Made by a program: the position numbers and the translations under genes. This document shows, piece after piece, positions 53,105-62,330 of a stretch of 64,000 nt of DNA. The notes below the pieces were generated by a model, which had not been told where the DNA came from, did not search any database, and saw only the letters and a program-made list of their open reading frames with translations. The DNA is from Nostoc sp. ATCC 43529 (GTDB lineage Bacteria; Cyanobacteriota; Cyanobacteriia; Cyanobacteriales; Nostocaceae), in assembly GCA_003326205.1 (NCBI GenBank), contig LWTK01000038.1, positions 1 to 64,000 on the forward strand, given 5' to 3'. Position 1 is the stretch's first letter, and the number at the start of each line of letters is the position of its first letter.

Positions 53105-53608
53105 TTTTGAAGAAGAATTGAGAATTCAGAATCAATTACTAAGATATTCATCATTCAGAATTATGCTGTAAATTTTGAAAAAAAACTGCTATAGCAAAAG
53201 CTTATATTTGCTATAAGACTCATATTTGATTTTTGAAATATACGTAGTGGCGTGACAAGGCTAAAATAGTGTATTAGGTAGGTTGGGTTGAGCAGAGCGA
53301 AACCCAACTTGGATATCGGTGTTGGGTTTCCCACAGCCTCAACTAAACCTACAATTTTTGCATCAATTTAGGCTTGCCACGCTACTACACATACTTAAAT
53401 TTTTTCAATAATCAAATCGGATTCCTATAGTAGTTCAGGCGTTAGTAATTAATACTATCGCCCTTTTTGTGCTGCTTAATTTTTTCTCTATTTTAATAAT
53501 TAAGTTTTGTAAAGAGAATTAGCTAATAGAAAATATTTTCAATAAACTAAATTTGTAATCTCAATTATTGCGAATAAGTTCAATAAGATTGATGCTTGAT
53601 GAAATGCA
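53105..53608. other. Intergenic region with an inverted repeat (504 bp)
   Basis: 53277-53358 holds a Nostoc-type palindromic repeat (GGTAGGTTGGGTTGAG ... CTCAACTAAACCTACA with internal GAAACCCAAC / GTTGGGTTTC). The remainder is AT-rich and may include the promoter of the isiA-like gene. Confidence 0.6.
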
Positions 53609-53755
53609 ATGACTTGGAAGAAGCTCTCCAAACAGATTGAAAGGCTTCATGTCCAAGCCGATGGCAGGTGGTTTGCTCCACTAACAGGAGATTTTACTTC
53701 TGAAATCAGAAACAATCAATTGAGTATTATTATCAACAACTACGAGCTAGCTTAA
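53609..53755 (+). CDS. Candidate 48-residue ORF directly upstream of the isiA-like gene
   Basis: ATG at 53609, stop TAA at 53753-53755, two bases before the isiA-like ATG, so translation could be coupled. The peptide is charged and begins [15 protein letters not shown] and contains [13 protein letters not shown]. No Shine-Dalgarno of note and no family recognised. Frame is closed by a TGA just upstream, so it is not a fragment of a longer local frame. Confidence 0.4.
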   Translation: MTWKKLSKQIERLHVQADGRWFAPLTGDFTSEIRNNQLSIIINNYELA

Positions 53756-53757
53756 CA

Positions 53758-54315
53758 ATGCAGACATACGGCAATCCCAACGTCGAATTTGATTGGTGGA
53801 ATGGTAACGCCCGCTTCGCCAACCTTTCTGGCTTATTTATCGGCGCTCATGTGGCACAAGCGGCGCTGACGACACTGTGGGCTGGGGCATTTACATGGTT
53901 TGAAATCTCTCGCTACAACCCTGATGTACCGATGGGGGAACAGGGACTAATTTTGCTACCCCACTTAGCCACTTTGGGTTTTGGTGTGGGTGCAGGTGGT
54001 CAAGTAATCGATACTTACACCTATTTTGTTATGGGCGCTTTGCACTTAATTTCTTCAGCAGTGCTTGGTGCAGGGGCACTTTTCCACACGTTCAAAGCTC
54101 CAAAAAATTTAAAAGACGCCAGTGGTAACGCTCGTAAATTTCATTTTACATGGGACGACCCGAAAAAACTTGGCATTATCTTAGGACATCACTTAATTTT
54201 CTTAGGAATAGGTGCTTTACTCTTGGTAGGAAAAGCGATGTTTTGGGGAGGAATATACGACTCCACAATTCATGATGTCCGAGTTGTCACTGACCCTACT
54301 CTTAACCTTTTATGA
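53758..54315 (+). CDS. Half-length IsiA/Pcb-type chlorophyll-binding protein
   Basis: 185 aa. [37 protein letters not shown] and [24 protein letters not shown], read piecewise, align closely with the N-terminus of IsiA (CP43'), as do [11 protein letters not shown] and [23 protein letters not shown]. His residues that ligate chlorophyll in helices I-III are kept. IsiA has about 340 residues and six helices; this protein stops at DPTLNLL after helix III, and the rest is absent downstream. Either a truncated gene or a genuine three-helix antenna protein. Located in the thylakoid membrane if functional. Confidence 0.88.
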   Translation: MQTYGNPNVEFDWWNGNARFANLSGLFIGAHVAQAALTTLWAGAFTWFEISRYNPDVPMGEQGLILLPHLATLGFGVGAGGQVIDTYTYFVMGALHLISSAVLGAGALFHTFKAPKNLKDASGNARKFHFTWDDPKKLGIILGHHLIFLGIGALLLVGKAMFWGGIYDSTIHDVRVVTDPTLNLL

Positions 54316-54324
54316 GGATAACTA

Positions 54325-54600
54325 ATGTTAGCTATGATTTTTTGTGCCTTTTGCACTTGGATAATTATCATTCTATTTTTTTCGAGTGTTTGGTTAACGT
54401 TAAAAAAAGGGATAATTCATTTAAAAAAGCTACATCAAATTCCTTGCTCTGGTTGTGATTATTTCACCAATGATTACCGCCTTAAATGTACTGTACACCC
54501 AACAAAAGCTTGTTCTGAACAAGCTATTGGTTGTATTGATTTTGAACCGAAAACTTCCGCCTGTAATGCTTGCCAAGGGGGACGACGAAAGCTTTGTTAA
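54325..54600 (+). CDS. Small membrane protein with Cys-rich tail
   Basis: 91 aa, 9 bp after the half-IsiA stop. Residues 3-28 form a transmembrane helix; the soluble part has CSGC, KCTVHP, CSEQAIGC and CNAC motifs (eight Cys), suggesting a metal or Fe-S site. Probably co-transcribed with the isiA-like gene. I do not know a function. Confidence 0.75.
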   Translation: MLAMIFCAFCTWIIIILFFSSVWLTLKKGIIHLKKLHQIPCSGCDYFTNDYRLKCTVHPTKACSEQAIGCIDFEPKTSACNACQGGRRKLC

Positions 54601-54650
54601 AATGATGCAAAATAAATGTGTTTTAGCTTAAAACTGCTGTCAAAAATAAC

Positions 54651-55007
54651 TTAAATTGTTGATTTTCCTGTTGCATCAGAACTGTTTGTTGAAAATTTCT
54701 CATTCGTACCCAACAAATGATGTATATCGCTTAAGGAATCTGGGGCAGTAGATTCTTCTACGGAGTCGCTGACAAATTCAATCAACTCCTCTACTTGGCA
54801 ATTTAAAGCTTTGCAAAACCGAATAATTCTTTCAATATGATCTGTCCCAGTTCTACCACTTTCCCAGTTTTGAATAGTGCTTTCAGTCACACCAACAAGA
54901 CGCGATAACTCAAGCTGGGTTAGCCCTGCCTTTTCACGAAGCAAAGCAATCCTTGGTTTTGGCTTTTGTTTCACAGGTACAGCACTTTTATTCTGATATA
55001 TAGTCAT
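54651..55007 (-). CDS. XRE-family helix-turn-helix regulator
   Basis: 118 aa from the ATG at 55007 (MTIYQNKS). HTH: RIALLREKAGLTQLELSRLVGVTESTIQNWESGRTG, read piecewise, spans about residues 18-55, followed by a dimerisation-like helix (ERIIRFCKALNCQVEEL) and an unstructured tail. This type is widespread in cyanobacteria. Convergent with the isiA-like operon; it could control neighbours but nothing shows this. Confidence 0.85.
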   Translation of the reverse strand: MTIYQNKSAVPVKQKPKPRIALLREKAGLTQLELSRLVGVTESTIQNWESGRTGTDHIERIIRFCKALNCQVEELIEFVSDSVEESTAPDSLSDIHHLLGTNEKFSTNSSDATGKSTI

Positions 55008-55269
55008 ATATCCTAGCATCAAAAAAATACTATTTAGCAAATTACTGAAAAACTTTAGGCTGAACTAGAATTCAGAATTAAGAAGTAAAATGGGCTTTAT
55101 ACCAAGGATTGAGACTTAGATTCCGTACTTCCCTTTACTTGAAATTCTGGGTATTTAGTAAAAATAATTGATGTATAAACTTTCTTACTAAGAGTAATAT
55201 TAACTAGATAATAGATAAACTCTAAACATGAGTATTTAATTCTGATTTTTGAATTCTGAGTTCTGAATT

Positions 55270-56553
55270 CTACTTCAGTAATAGATAAAATAATTGCCCA
55301 TTACTAACTGTGACACCAGCACGATCGCCTGCGATTTTACCAGTACCTAAAAAATAATCGACTCTACCTGCACCTTTAATTGCGCCTCCGGTATCTTGGT
55401 CGAGAACATAGCGGCTAATAATCTGTTCTTCCATCTTTCCAGTAGAATTAACGAAGGGAATAGCAGCACGAATCAAAGCTAAAGCACCAGGGGGCATGAG
55501 GGATTTATCTGTAGCAATAGAACGCTCTGCGGTTAGTGGTACATTGATGGAACCTTGGGCTGGTTGACCGTGGTTTTCTTGAAAAAAAACAAAGCTGCGA
55601 TCGCGGGGAATATAAATATTTAATTCTTGGGGATATTTTTGGAAATAATCGAGAATAATTGGCATAGTCATACCTTCTAATGGTAATTTGCCATCATTCG
55701 CTAATTCTCGACCAATGCTTTTGTAATTATAAGCAGTATTACCTGCATAACCTATAGTTGTTTGAGTTCCATCAGTTAGTTGAAGTTTAGCTGAACCTTG
55801 AATTTGAACCATATATGGTTCGAGGCGATCGCGAAACCAAAACAATTCTAAACCTCGTAATTTACCTTTTGCACCTTGTAAGCCATCTGCTCCTTCTAAT
55901 TGTAGGCGTGTAGGATGAGGTTTAGACCAGGAGTTGATATCAGGAGGTAATCGATAAACAGGATAGCGATATTCTGCTGTGGGGATGCGGCTAGCAGCGT
56001 AAAGTGGTTCGTAATAGGCGGTGAATAAAACAGCGCCTTTGTTATCTTTACCAATTGATTGATAATAAACAAATTCTTTTTCTATGGCTTGATGTAACTC
56101 CGTTGGAGAATTTGTTTTTAAGAGAATTTCGCGGAATCTTTGTAAACTTTTGAGTATGCGATCGCGGCTAATTCCACTCACTTGATAGTTTTGGTAAGCA
56201 CTCGCAGCAGATGCAGTTTGTAGGTATTGTAAACTGCGATCGATAGCTGTCAATAATGCCTTTTTGTCTGATACTTTTCCATACAGAACTTCATCTACAC
56301 AAGAAGCATCATCTTCACAACAAGTAACTGGTGTTCTTTGAATTAATACTGGTTTTTGCTGTTGTACAGGTGCATTTTGTTTTTCACCAGTCAACGACAT
56401 TGGTATATCCCACTTTTTCACTCGACATTCTGGCGGACTGAGTTCCGGATTTGCCAAAGATTGCATCCTCAACAAAGAAATTGACAGAACTACAAGTACG
56501 CTGAGCGCAATAAAATTGTGAAATTTTACTAATTCAAAAAATATCTTTTTCAT
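55270..56553 (-). CDS. MltA-type lytic transglycosylase
   Basis: 427 aa with an N-terminal signal anchor (residues 13-33). The MltA domain (about 150-320: GAVLFTAYYEPLYAASR, LFWFRDRLEPYMVQIQGSAKL, VGYAG-like IGYAGNTAYNYKSIGRELANDGKLP) is followed by the 3D domain with DQDTGGAIKGAGRVDYFLGTG, containing the three Asp of the name. It cleaves peptidoglycan glycan strands with formation of 1,6-anhydro ends, in the periplasm. Confidence 0.93.
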   Translation of the reverse strand: MKKIFFELVKFHNFIALSVLVVLSISLLRMQSLANPELSPPECRVKKWDIPMSLTGEKQNAPVQQQKPVLIQRTPVTCCEDDASCVDEVLYGKVSDKKALLTAIDRSLQYLQTASAASAYQNYQVSGISRDRILKSLQRFREILLKTNSPTELHQAIEKEFVYYQSIGKDNKGAVLFTAYYEPLYAASRIPTAEYRYPVYRLPPDINSWSKPHPTRLQLEGADGLQGAKGKLRGLELFWFRDRLEPYMVQIQGSAKLQLTDGTQTTIGYAGNTAYNYKSIGRELANDGKLPLEGMTMPIILDYFQKYPQELNIYIPRDRSFVFFQENHGQPAQGSINVPLTAERSIATDKSLMPPGALALIRAAIPFVNSTGKMEEQIISRYVLDQDTGGAIKGAGRVDYFLGTGKIAGDRAGVTVSNGQLFYLLLK

Positions 56554-56974
56554 GAAAATGTAAATATTTAATCAATTCAATTAAAAATGTCATTCTTGGA
56601 GACGTTGCAATGCAACGTCTCTACATCTGCTTGGATGCTGAAAAATCGTTGGATGTGGAGTCCGATCCCGAATTCGCTAACAGTATCATCAAATTTAATC
56701 GCTTGAAGAAGGCAGAAGGCAGACGGCAGAGGGCAGAAGGATCAAGTCAGAAGGGGATTCAAACCCCTCCTGACTTGGAGCCACTGAACTCTAGTTCAGT
56801 GGGGGTCTTAAACCCTTGTTCCCAAAGCGTCACGGGCTCCAGGACAGGAAGCAGAATTCCCTTCTGCCTTCTGCCTTCTGCCTCCTGCCCTCTGCCTTTC
56901 CCGATAAACCATTAGTTTTGATAGCTTGCGAAAGTTCGTATTCAGCAGATCATCCAATTTTCCATGCCCATTAT
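56554..56974. repeat. Repeat-rich intergenic region (421 bp)
   Basis: Holds a perfect palindrome GAGACGTTGCAATGCAACGTCTC in two halves (56599-56621), AAGGCAGA-type heptamers (56708-56742) complementary to CTTCTGCCTTCTGCC-type heptamers (56860-56900), and a stem CCACTGAACT/AGTTCAGTGG near 56780. A 101-codon frame here is built from the repeats and is not called. Confidence 0.75.
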
Positions 56975-58300
56975 CTATTCATTCATATTCCGGTAAGTAG
57001 CCACCGCTGAAGGCGATATCCGATTCAAATATCGGAATATCCAGTATTTGAAAATAGTATCTAAAATCACTGGGAATGTAGCAATAAATAAGAAGATAAA
57101 ATCTCGATTTGCTGGTAATCCCCAATGGCGGGATACACCTTCTAAAAGTACTTCCCAGCCGTGGGGAGAGTGGAAACCAACAAATATATCGGTAAACAAA
57201 ATGATAATAAATGCTTTAGCACTGTCACTAAGCCCATAGACAATATGATCGAAGAAATCTTTCAGCACAGCAATAGAAGACTTGCTCGTTACCATCAGCC
57301 AGATAAAAGCAACCACAGAAAACATATCAGCAAAAACATTTTTAATCGAATTAGAGCTTTCTTTGCGAAATTCTTCAGCAATCTCTGTCGCCTTCTCTTT
57401 TAGCTCTATTTCTAGATGCTCAGTTGATAATGGCGGTGCATTACTAATTAGATTTTCAAACTTGATTCTTTCTTCAAATCTTTGTAGTTCTCCCAAAGCT
57501 TCTTCTTCCATCTCGGAATTCAAGAATACCTGCGCTTGTTCAGTAGTTTTCAATCTATCAACAGCTGGGCCTACTACAAAAGCTTTTGCTATTTGATGCG
57601 TTAAAAGTGGTACTATAATTAAGAGCAAAATAAATCTAATAGATATTATTGTTCTTCTTTGAGCCTGACGGAAACTCTGAATTACTTCTTCTTCAGAATT
57701 AGGGTCTAATTCAACTTGCAAACGACTGATAGTACTTAAAATGGAACGGGGCAAAACACCCATTGTATCGGTTTTACCCTTTGGTTTTTTATCCGATTTA
57801 TTCTCCACATCTTTGGTTGGTATTTTCGGCGGTAACGCTGGAGTAATTGCTGAGTCAACTGGTGGAGTTGGAGGTTTTACCAATACAACTTGAGAAGCTA
57901 TTGGTTCGGGAATTGTCGTGTATTTAGATATCACTCCATCGATAAAATTGAGCCTTTCTAAAACGAAAGAAGGACTGAGGAATTCTATGCCTGCTTTATC
58001 AGCAGCTTTTTGATTTTCTTCATTGAGAAACCAGCGACTTACTCTAAACTCTGTCAGCCGCATTTTGGCAGTTTTTAATAGCTTGTTTAAGTCTGACTCA
58101 AAATAATCCATGACGCTGTTGCTGTACATGGCTGAGCCAGGGTCTATTTTATTACCATTAAAATGCTTATCTTCTATTTCCTTGATCTTTAATGCTGCAT
58201 CGTAAGCCTCATATAAAGAACGTTCAGGAGTCTGTAAGTACCATCGATAAGCAGCAAGTAGGAAAGAATAGATTTTTTGGCTAAAAACAGAGTTTTTCAT
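56975..58300 (-). CDS. pxcA: Proton extrusion protein PxcA (CemA family)
   Basis: 441 aa from the ATG at 58300. The C-terminal CemA domain has four hydrophobic segments: RFILLLIIVPLLTHQIAKAFVVGP, FADMFSVVAFIWLMVTS, AKAFIIILFTDIFVGFHSPHGWEVLLEG and FIFLFIATFPVILDTIFKYWIFRYLNRISPS, each read piecewise. The N-terminal soluble half contains a Pro-rich linker. PxcA is needed for light-induced proton extrusion and, indirectly, CO2/nitrate uptake. It diverges from the helicase-like gene with an 87-bp shared upstream region. Confidence 0.93.
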   Translation of the reverse strand: MKNSVFSQKIYSFLLAAYRWYLQTPERSLYEAYDAALKIKEIEDKHFNGNKIDPGSAMYSNSVMDYFESDLNKLLKTAKMRLTEFRVSRWFLNEENQKAADKAGIEFLSPSFVLERLNFIDGVISKYTTIPEPIASQVVLVKPPTPPVDSAITPALPPKIPTKDVENKSDKKPKGKTDTMGVLPRSILSTISRLQVELDPNSEEEVIQSFRQAQRRTIISIRFILLLIIVPLLTHQIAKAFVVGPAVDRLKTTEQAQVFLNSEMEEEALGELQRFEERIKFENLISNAPPLSTEHLEIELKEKATEIAEEFRKESSNSIKNVFADMFSVVAFIWLMVTSKSSIAVLKDFFDHIVYGLSDSAKAFIIILFTDIFVGFHSPHGWEVLLEGVSRHWGLPANRDFIFLFIATFPVILDTIFKYWIFRYLNRISPSAVATYRNMNE

Positions 58301-58387
58301 TGCAGACAATCATCCAGCATTATTTGGTGATTCTTAACCTTAAGTTAACGCACGAGGTATACTAGCAAATCTACAAGGAGAAAATTT

Positions 58388-60688
58388 GTGGTTTCTCATT
58401 CGATTTGGATTGTTGGCACCAGCCGCAGTGGTAAGACAACTCGCTTAGTAGAGCAATTTTGTAGTTGGGTGAAACCTAAAAATACGTATATTGAATCATT
58501 TTATACTAAAAATCAAGGACGTGAAAAAGCTGATAATGTCTCCAAATTTTTATATCTTAAGCCAACAGAACCAGGAGTTTTAGTCTTAGCTGCTAATGAT
58601 GATAATCGTCGAGAATTAGGAGATAAAATTGTTACATCTACCTCTGGAAAATATCCCGTTCGTGGGAAGACACCGCTGGGTTTTTTTCAGGATGAAGTTA
58701 TTTTATTTTGGCCATTGCTAATCAATTCATTGAACCTTAAGGCACAGTTTCCGGTGAGATTGCGGCCGGAAACCGAACAAGAGTTAGCAACTAAACTGTG
58801 GCGTTCCCAATTAGACGAAGAAATTTTACGTCTTGCGGGTGTGAATGAGTCTCGTTTAGTGCGTCGCATCTTAGACTTATTTCAATTAGCAGCTTATAGT
58901 GGTACACCTTGTGAAGATATTGCCCAGATTTTGGCTAGGGGTTTGGGAGAAAATAGTACGAATTTAGAGCCGGAATTTTTGGCATCTTTGCTGTTAGATT
59001 GGCGTAGCTGGTGTTTAGAGAGGGGATTGCTAACTTATGGAATTATTACTGAACTTTATAGCCAGCATTTGTTAAGCGATCGCAATTACCAAAAGCATTT
59101 AACAAAACGCTATCAAGCAATACTAGCCGATGATGTCGATGATTATCCTGGGGTAGCGCGTCTGTTATTTGAGTTGCTCCTAGACGAAGGCGCGGTTGGG
59201 GCGTTTAGCTATAATCCCGATGGTGGAGTGCGATTGGGATTGGGAGCAGACCCAAACTACCTCGAAGGTTTAGCAGAGCGTTGTCGCGTAGAAAGCTTGA
59301 CTGGGCCGCCTCCAGAGTCCTTGGGACAACAACTGGCTACACAAATGGTGGAATTAGTCACAGAGTCAATTATGCCATTGAGTTTACCTGAAATCGTACA
59401 CTCAATTCAAACCACTTCCCGCGCCCAATTATTGCGGCTCACAGCACAAGTCATTGCCAATGCCATCCAATCAGGGCAAGTGGAACCAGAAGAAGTAGCC
59501 ATTATAGCACCGGGTTTGGATGCGATCGCTCGTTATACCCTAGTAGAAATCCTCCTCAAGCAAAACATCCCAGTACAATCCCTCAACGACCAACGTCCAT
59601 TAATTAGTTCGCCAGTAATTCGGGCATTACTCACCATGCTGGCACTAGTTTATCCCGGCTTAGGACGCCTTGTAGACAGGGATGCCGTAGCAGAAATGCT
59701 GGTTGTCTTGAGCAGAAAACAACAACCATCAGAAAGTACAGACGCGATGAATCGAGACGCGATTCATCGCGTCTCTACGGACATTGACCCGGTACGCGCT
59801 GGTTTAATAGCAGATTACTGCTTCGTACCTCACCTCGACCGCCCCAACTTGCTACCAGTGTCAACCTTCGAGCGCTGGGATAGAATCGGCTATGCAGCTA
59901 CCACAGCTTATAACGAGATATTACAGTGGTTAGAACAACAGCGATCGCAACAAGAACAACGTTTAATTCCCAGTCCCATTTCCCTTTTAGATAGGGCCAT
60001 TCAACGCTTTTTGTGGAATGGTAGCAATCTCCCCTACGAACAACTCGCAGCATTGCGCGAATTACTAGAAACCGCCCAGCACTACTGGGAAATCGACACC
60101 AGATTACGACAAGCGTCTTCTGGGCGAGTAGAGGACGTGGGGACGCGGGGACGCTCTGACGCGGAGAGTTCTTTCCCCGTGTCGCCGCGTCTCCCCGTCT
60201 CTGTGTCTCCTTCATCTCCCTCAGCCGCCACCATTGTCGAATTCATTCAACTACTGCGACGTGGTACTATCACCGCCAACCCTTACCCTGTGCGCCCCAT
60301 TGGTGGAGCGAGAAAAGCTGTAACTTTAGCAACTATATTTCAATATCGATCTAGTAGGCGATCGCACCGCTGGCATTTTTGGCTGGATGCTGGTTCGCCT
60401 CTATGGGCTAAAGGCGGTGCGGCCACACTATTCGGTGCGCCGTTTTTCCTGCGAGACAGATTAGGCGAACCTTGGACAGCAGAAGATGAAAAAGTAGCAG
60501 AACAACAACGATTACGCAGAATTTTGGCAGATTTGCTCTCTCGTGTATCCAAAAGAGTTTATTTGTGTCACAGCGATTTAGCCGTCAGTGGACAAGAGCA
60601 ACTAGGGCCACTGTTACCCTTAGTGAATGCCTGTGTCACAGTTATTTCTGAAACTAGTGTTAATTCAAGTGATACCAATTTGAAATAA
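58388..60688 (+). CDS. Superfamily 1 helicase/nuclease-like protein ('recombinase family' of cyanobacteria)
   Basis: 766 aa starting at GTG with AAGGAG 8 nt upstream. Walker A IVGTSRSGKTTRL at residues 8-20 and a Walker B-like ILADDVDDYP at about 251 mark a UvrD-like ATPase; APGLDAIARY and RPLISSPVIRALLTML resemble later helicase motifs. Substrate is presumably DNA. Two segments look foreign: residues about 449-466 (DAMNRDAIHRVST) and 577-615 (GRVEDVGTRGRSD..., PVSPRLPVSVSPSS) are translations of interspersed DNA repeats. Gene intact despite them. Confidence 0.7.
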   Translation: MVSHSIWIVGTSRSGKTTRLVEQFCSWVKPKNTYIESFYTKNQGREKADNVSKFLYLKPTEPGVLVLAANDDNRRELGDKIVTSTSGKYPVRGKTPLGFFQDEVILFWPLLINSLNLKAQFPVRLRPETEQELATKLWRSQLDEEILRLAGVNESRLVRRILDLFQLAAYSGTPCEDIAQILARGLGENSTNLEPEFLASLLLDWRSWCLERGLLTYGIITELYSQHLLSDRNYQKHLTKRYQAILADDVDDYPGVARLLFELLLDEGAVGAFSYNPDGGVRLGLGADPNYLEGLAERCRVESLTGPPPESLGQQLATQMVELVTESIMPLSLPEIVHSIQTTSRAQLLRLTAQVIANAIQSGQVEPEEVAIIAPGLDAIARYTLVEILLKQNIPVQSLNDQRPLISSPVIRALLTMLALVYPGLGRLVDRDAVAEMLVVLSRKQQPSESTDAMNRDAIHRVSTDIDPVRAGLIADYCFVPHLDRPNLLPVSTFERWDRIGYAATTAYNEILQWLEQQRSQQEQRLIPSPISLLDRAIQRFLWNGSNLPYEQLAALRELLETAQHYWEIDTRLRQASSGRVEDVGTRGRSDAESSFPVSPRLPVSVSPSSPSAATIVEFIQLLRRGTITANPYPVRPIGGARKAVTLATIFQYRSSRRSHRWHFWLDAGSPLWAKGGAATLFGAPFFLRDRLGEPWTAEDEKVAEQQRLRRILADLLSRVSKRVYLCHSDLAVSGQEQLGPLLPLVNACVTVISETSVNSSDTNLK
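59741..59778. repeat. GACGCGAT palindromic repeat inside the helicase-like gene
   Basis: Contains the 20-bp palindrome found at 41988 and 60716, preceded by GACGCGATGAATCG. Its length keeps the reading frame. Confidence 0.85.
60118..60225. repeat. GGGGACGCGGGGACG-type repeat inside the helicase-like gene
   Basis: A G-rich half (GTGGGGACGCGGGGACG, 60139-60155) and a C-rich half (CGCCGCGTCTCCCCGTCTC, 60183-60201) are complementary and would fold as a hairpin. Translated in frame as a Ser/Pro/Gly/Arg linker. Confidence 0.75.
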
Positions 60689-60715
60689 AAAATCCGAAAA
60701 ATATTACATTTGTAG

Positions 60716-60813
60716 AGACGCGATTCATCGCGTCTTCTATCAATATGGTTCGGTGTAGGTAACAGACGCAATACGGTTCGGTGTAGGCAAGAGACGCGAT
60801 AAATCGCCGTCTC
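60716..60813. repeat. Palindromic repeats between the helicase-like and DUF202 genes
   Basis: The 20-bp palindrome (60716-60735), two copies of CGGTTCGGTGTAGG-like sequence, and a variant GAGACGCGATAAATCGCCGTCTC (60791-60813). They separate convergent genes. Confidence 0.8.
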
Positions 60814-60822
60814 TACAAAATA

Positions 60823-61347
60823 TTATTTTATCACCGATTTAAACAAAAAAAATACGTTCTTATAGCGATTAGTAATTACCAAATTTTTCACATTCATTTT
60901 TGGATTTAATATTTGCAAATTCCTTGACTGTGGTTGATTTTGAATAGGAGAACGAATAGGCACTTTATTACGCCATAGAATTAAAGGAATACAGAAAAGT
61001 CCTAAAATAATTACTACTCCAGTCATAAACCAAACAATTAATCTATTTGGTTTATAATTTCCTTCCTCAATTTGCCAAAAAACTTGATTGTATCGCCATG
61101 CAGCTAACACAATCGTGAAAATTCCAGAAAATACCAGAGCCAGACCCAAATTTTCTGAATTAGTGAATGTATTTACCTGAGTTTCTTGTTGAGTAATGGC
61201 AACATTCAGCTGACGCAAAAATATTCCGAATCGCGCAATGGCAATTCCAAAACTAATTAATGCAATAGAAGTGCGTAACCAAGCTAAAAAAGTTCGCTCG
61301 TTGGCTTGATGTTCCCTTTGACGGTCAATTTTTGGTATTTCATCCAT
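60823..61347 (-). CDS. DUF202 (YidH-like) membrane protein
   Basis: 174 aa. REHQANERTFLAWLRTSIALISFGIAIARFG, read piecewise, is the DUF202 signature, followed by two more hydrophobic segments (LALVFSGIFTIVLAAW; LIVWFMTGVVIILGLFCIPLIL). Function unknown; small inner-membrane protein family. Confidence 0.9.
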   Translation of the reverse strand: MDEIPKIDRQREHQANERTFLAWLRTSIALISFGIAIARFGIFLRQLNVAITQQETQVNTFTNSENLGLALVFSGIFTIVLAAWRYNQVFWQIEEGNYKPNRLIVWFMTGVVIILGLFCIPLILWRNKVPIRSPIQNQPQSRNLQILNPKMNVKNLVITNRYKNVFFLFKSVIK

Positions 61348-61558
61348 AATTCAACTTTGGATTTTAGATTTTGGATTGAGGATTTCTTTGTGTTCAAAGG
61401 ACTAGGTATTGGGTACTAGCAAAACTCTTCTCTAATGCCCACTAGCTAGTTCATTACTACACCTTTGGTGAGGATTCTACGAAAACGCCAAGCGATCGCC
61501 AAAATCTTTACAGCGTTAAAATGTTAAATAAGGTAAAGATGTATATTCATCAAAATCA

Positions 61559-62227
61559 ATGGCACTATTTGGATTTGGCAAAAAACAAAACATGCCCACC
61601 CCTGAGGAAGCTTTGCCAGGAAGGGCACAGTCTATGTCAGTACCCGCTCATCATTATGTCAACAAAAATCCCCTAAAACCTCCTTTTTCTGATGGATTAG
61701 AGAAAGCTTTGTTTGGTTTGGGTTGTTTTTGGGGTGCAGAACGTAAATTCTGGCAACTTAAAGGAGTTTACACCACCGCAGTGGGTTATGCTGCCGGTTT
61801 CACACCCAACGCTACCTACGAAGAAGTGTGTAGTGGAAGAACCGGTCACAACGAAGTGGTTTTGGTTGTGTTCGATCCGAAAGTGATTAGTTATTCCGAA
61901 CTGCTGAAAGTCTTCTGGGAAAGCCATAATCCCACCCAAGGTATGCGCCAAGGTAACGATGTTGGCACTCAGTACCGTTCGGGAATTTATGTATACTCTG
62001 AAACTCAAAAGCAGCTAGCACAAGCATCGCTAGAAGCTTATCAACAAGCCCTTAACAAGGCAGGCTATGGCAAGATTACCACAGAAATCTTGGATGCCCC
62101 TGAGTTCTACTACGCCGAAAACTACCATCAGCAATACCTAGCAAAAAATCCCAACGGCTATTGCGGTTTGGGAGGAACAAACGTTTCTTGTCCCATAGGT
62201 GTAGTTGAATCGCAAGTGACTGGGTAA
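61559..62227 (+). CDS. msrA: Peptide methionine-S-sulfoxide reductase MsrA
   Basis: 222 aa. The catalytic motif is [13 protein letters not shown], with the nucleophilic Cys at about residue 57. [26 protein letters not shown] and [19 protein letters not shown], read piecewise, are diagnostic. The C-terminal [10 protein letters not shown] offers resolving Cys residues. It reduces methionine-S-sulfoxide in proteins using thioredoxin. The first 40 residues are an extension common in cyanobacteria. Confidence 0.96.
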   Translation: MALFGFGKKQNMPTPEEALPGRAQSMSVPAHHYVNKNPLKPPFSDGLEKALFGLGCFWGAERKFWQLKGVYTTAVGYAAGFTPNATYEEVCSGRTGHNEVVLVVFDPKVISYSELLKVFWESHNPTQGMRQGNDVGTQYRSGIYVYSETQKQLAQASLEAYQQALNKAGYGKITTEILDAPEFYYAENYHQQYLAKNPNGYCGLGGTNVSCPIGVVESQVTG

Positions 62228-62330
62228 CGGGGACTGGGAACAGAGGGGCGGGGAGATAAGTGAACAAGGAGGATAATTCTTAACTCCTCACTCCTATTCC
62301 TCACTCCTAACTCCCAATCCCCCATGCCCA

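Noticed and set aside
56750..56840. tRNA-like sequence (GGATTCAAACCCC near a stem)
   Set aside because: No acceptor stem or full cloverleaf can be drawn; it matches a palindromic repeat instead.
56610..56915. 101-codon ORF between the mltA-like and pxcA genes
   Set aside because: Composed of heptamer repeats and their complements; codons follow the repeat, not a protein pattern.
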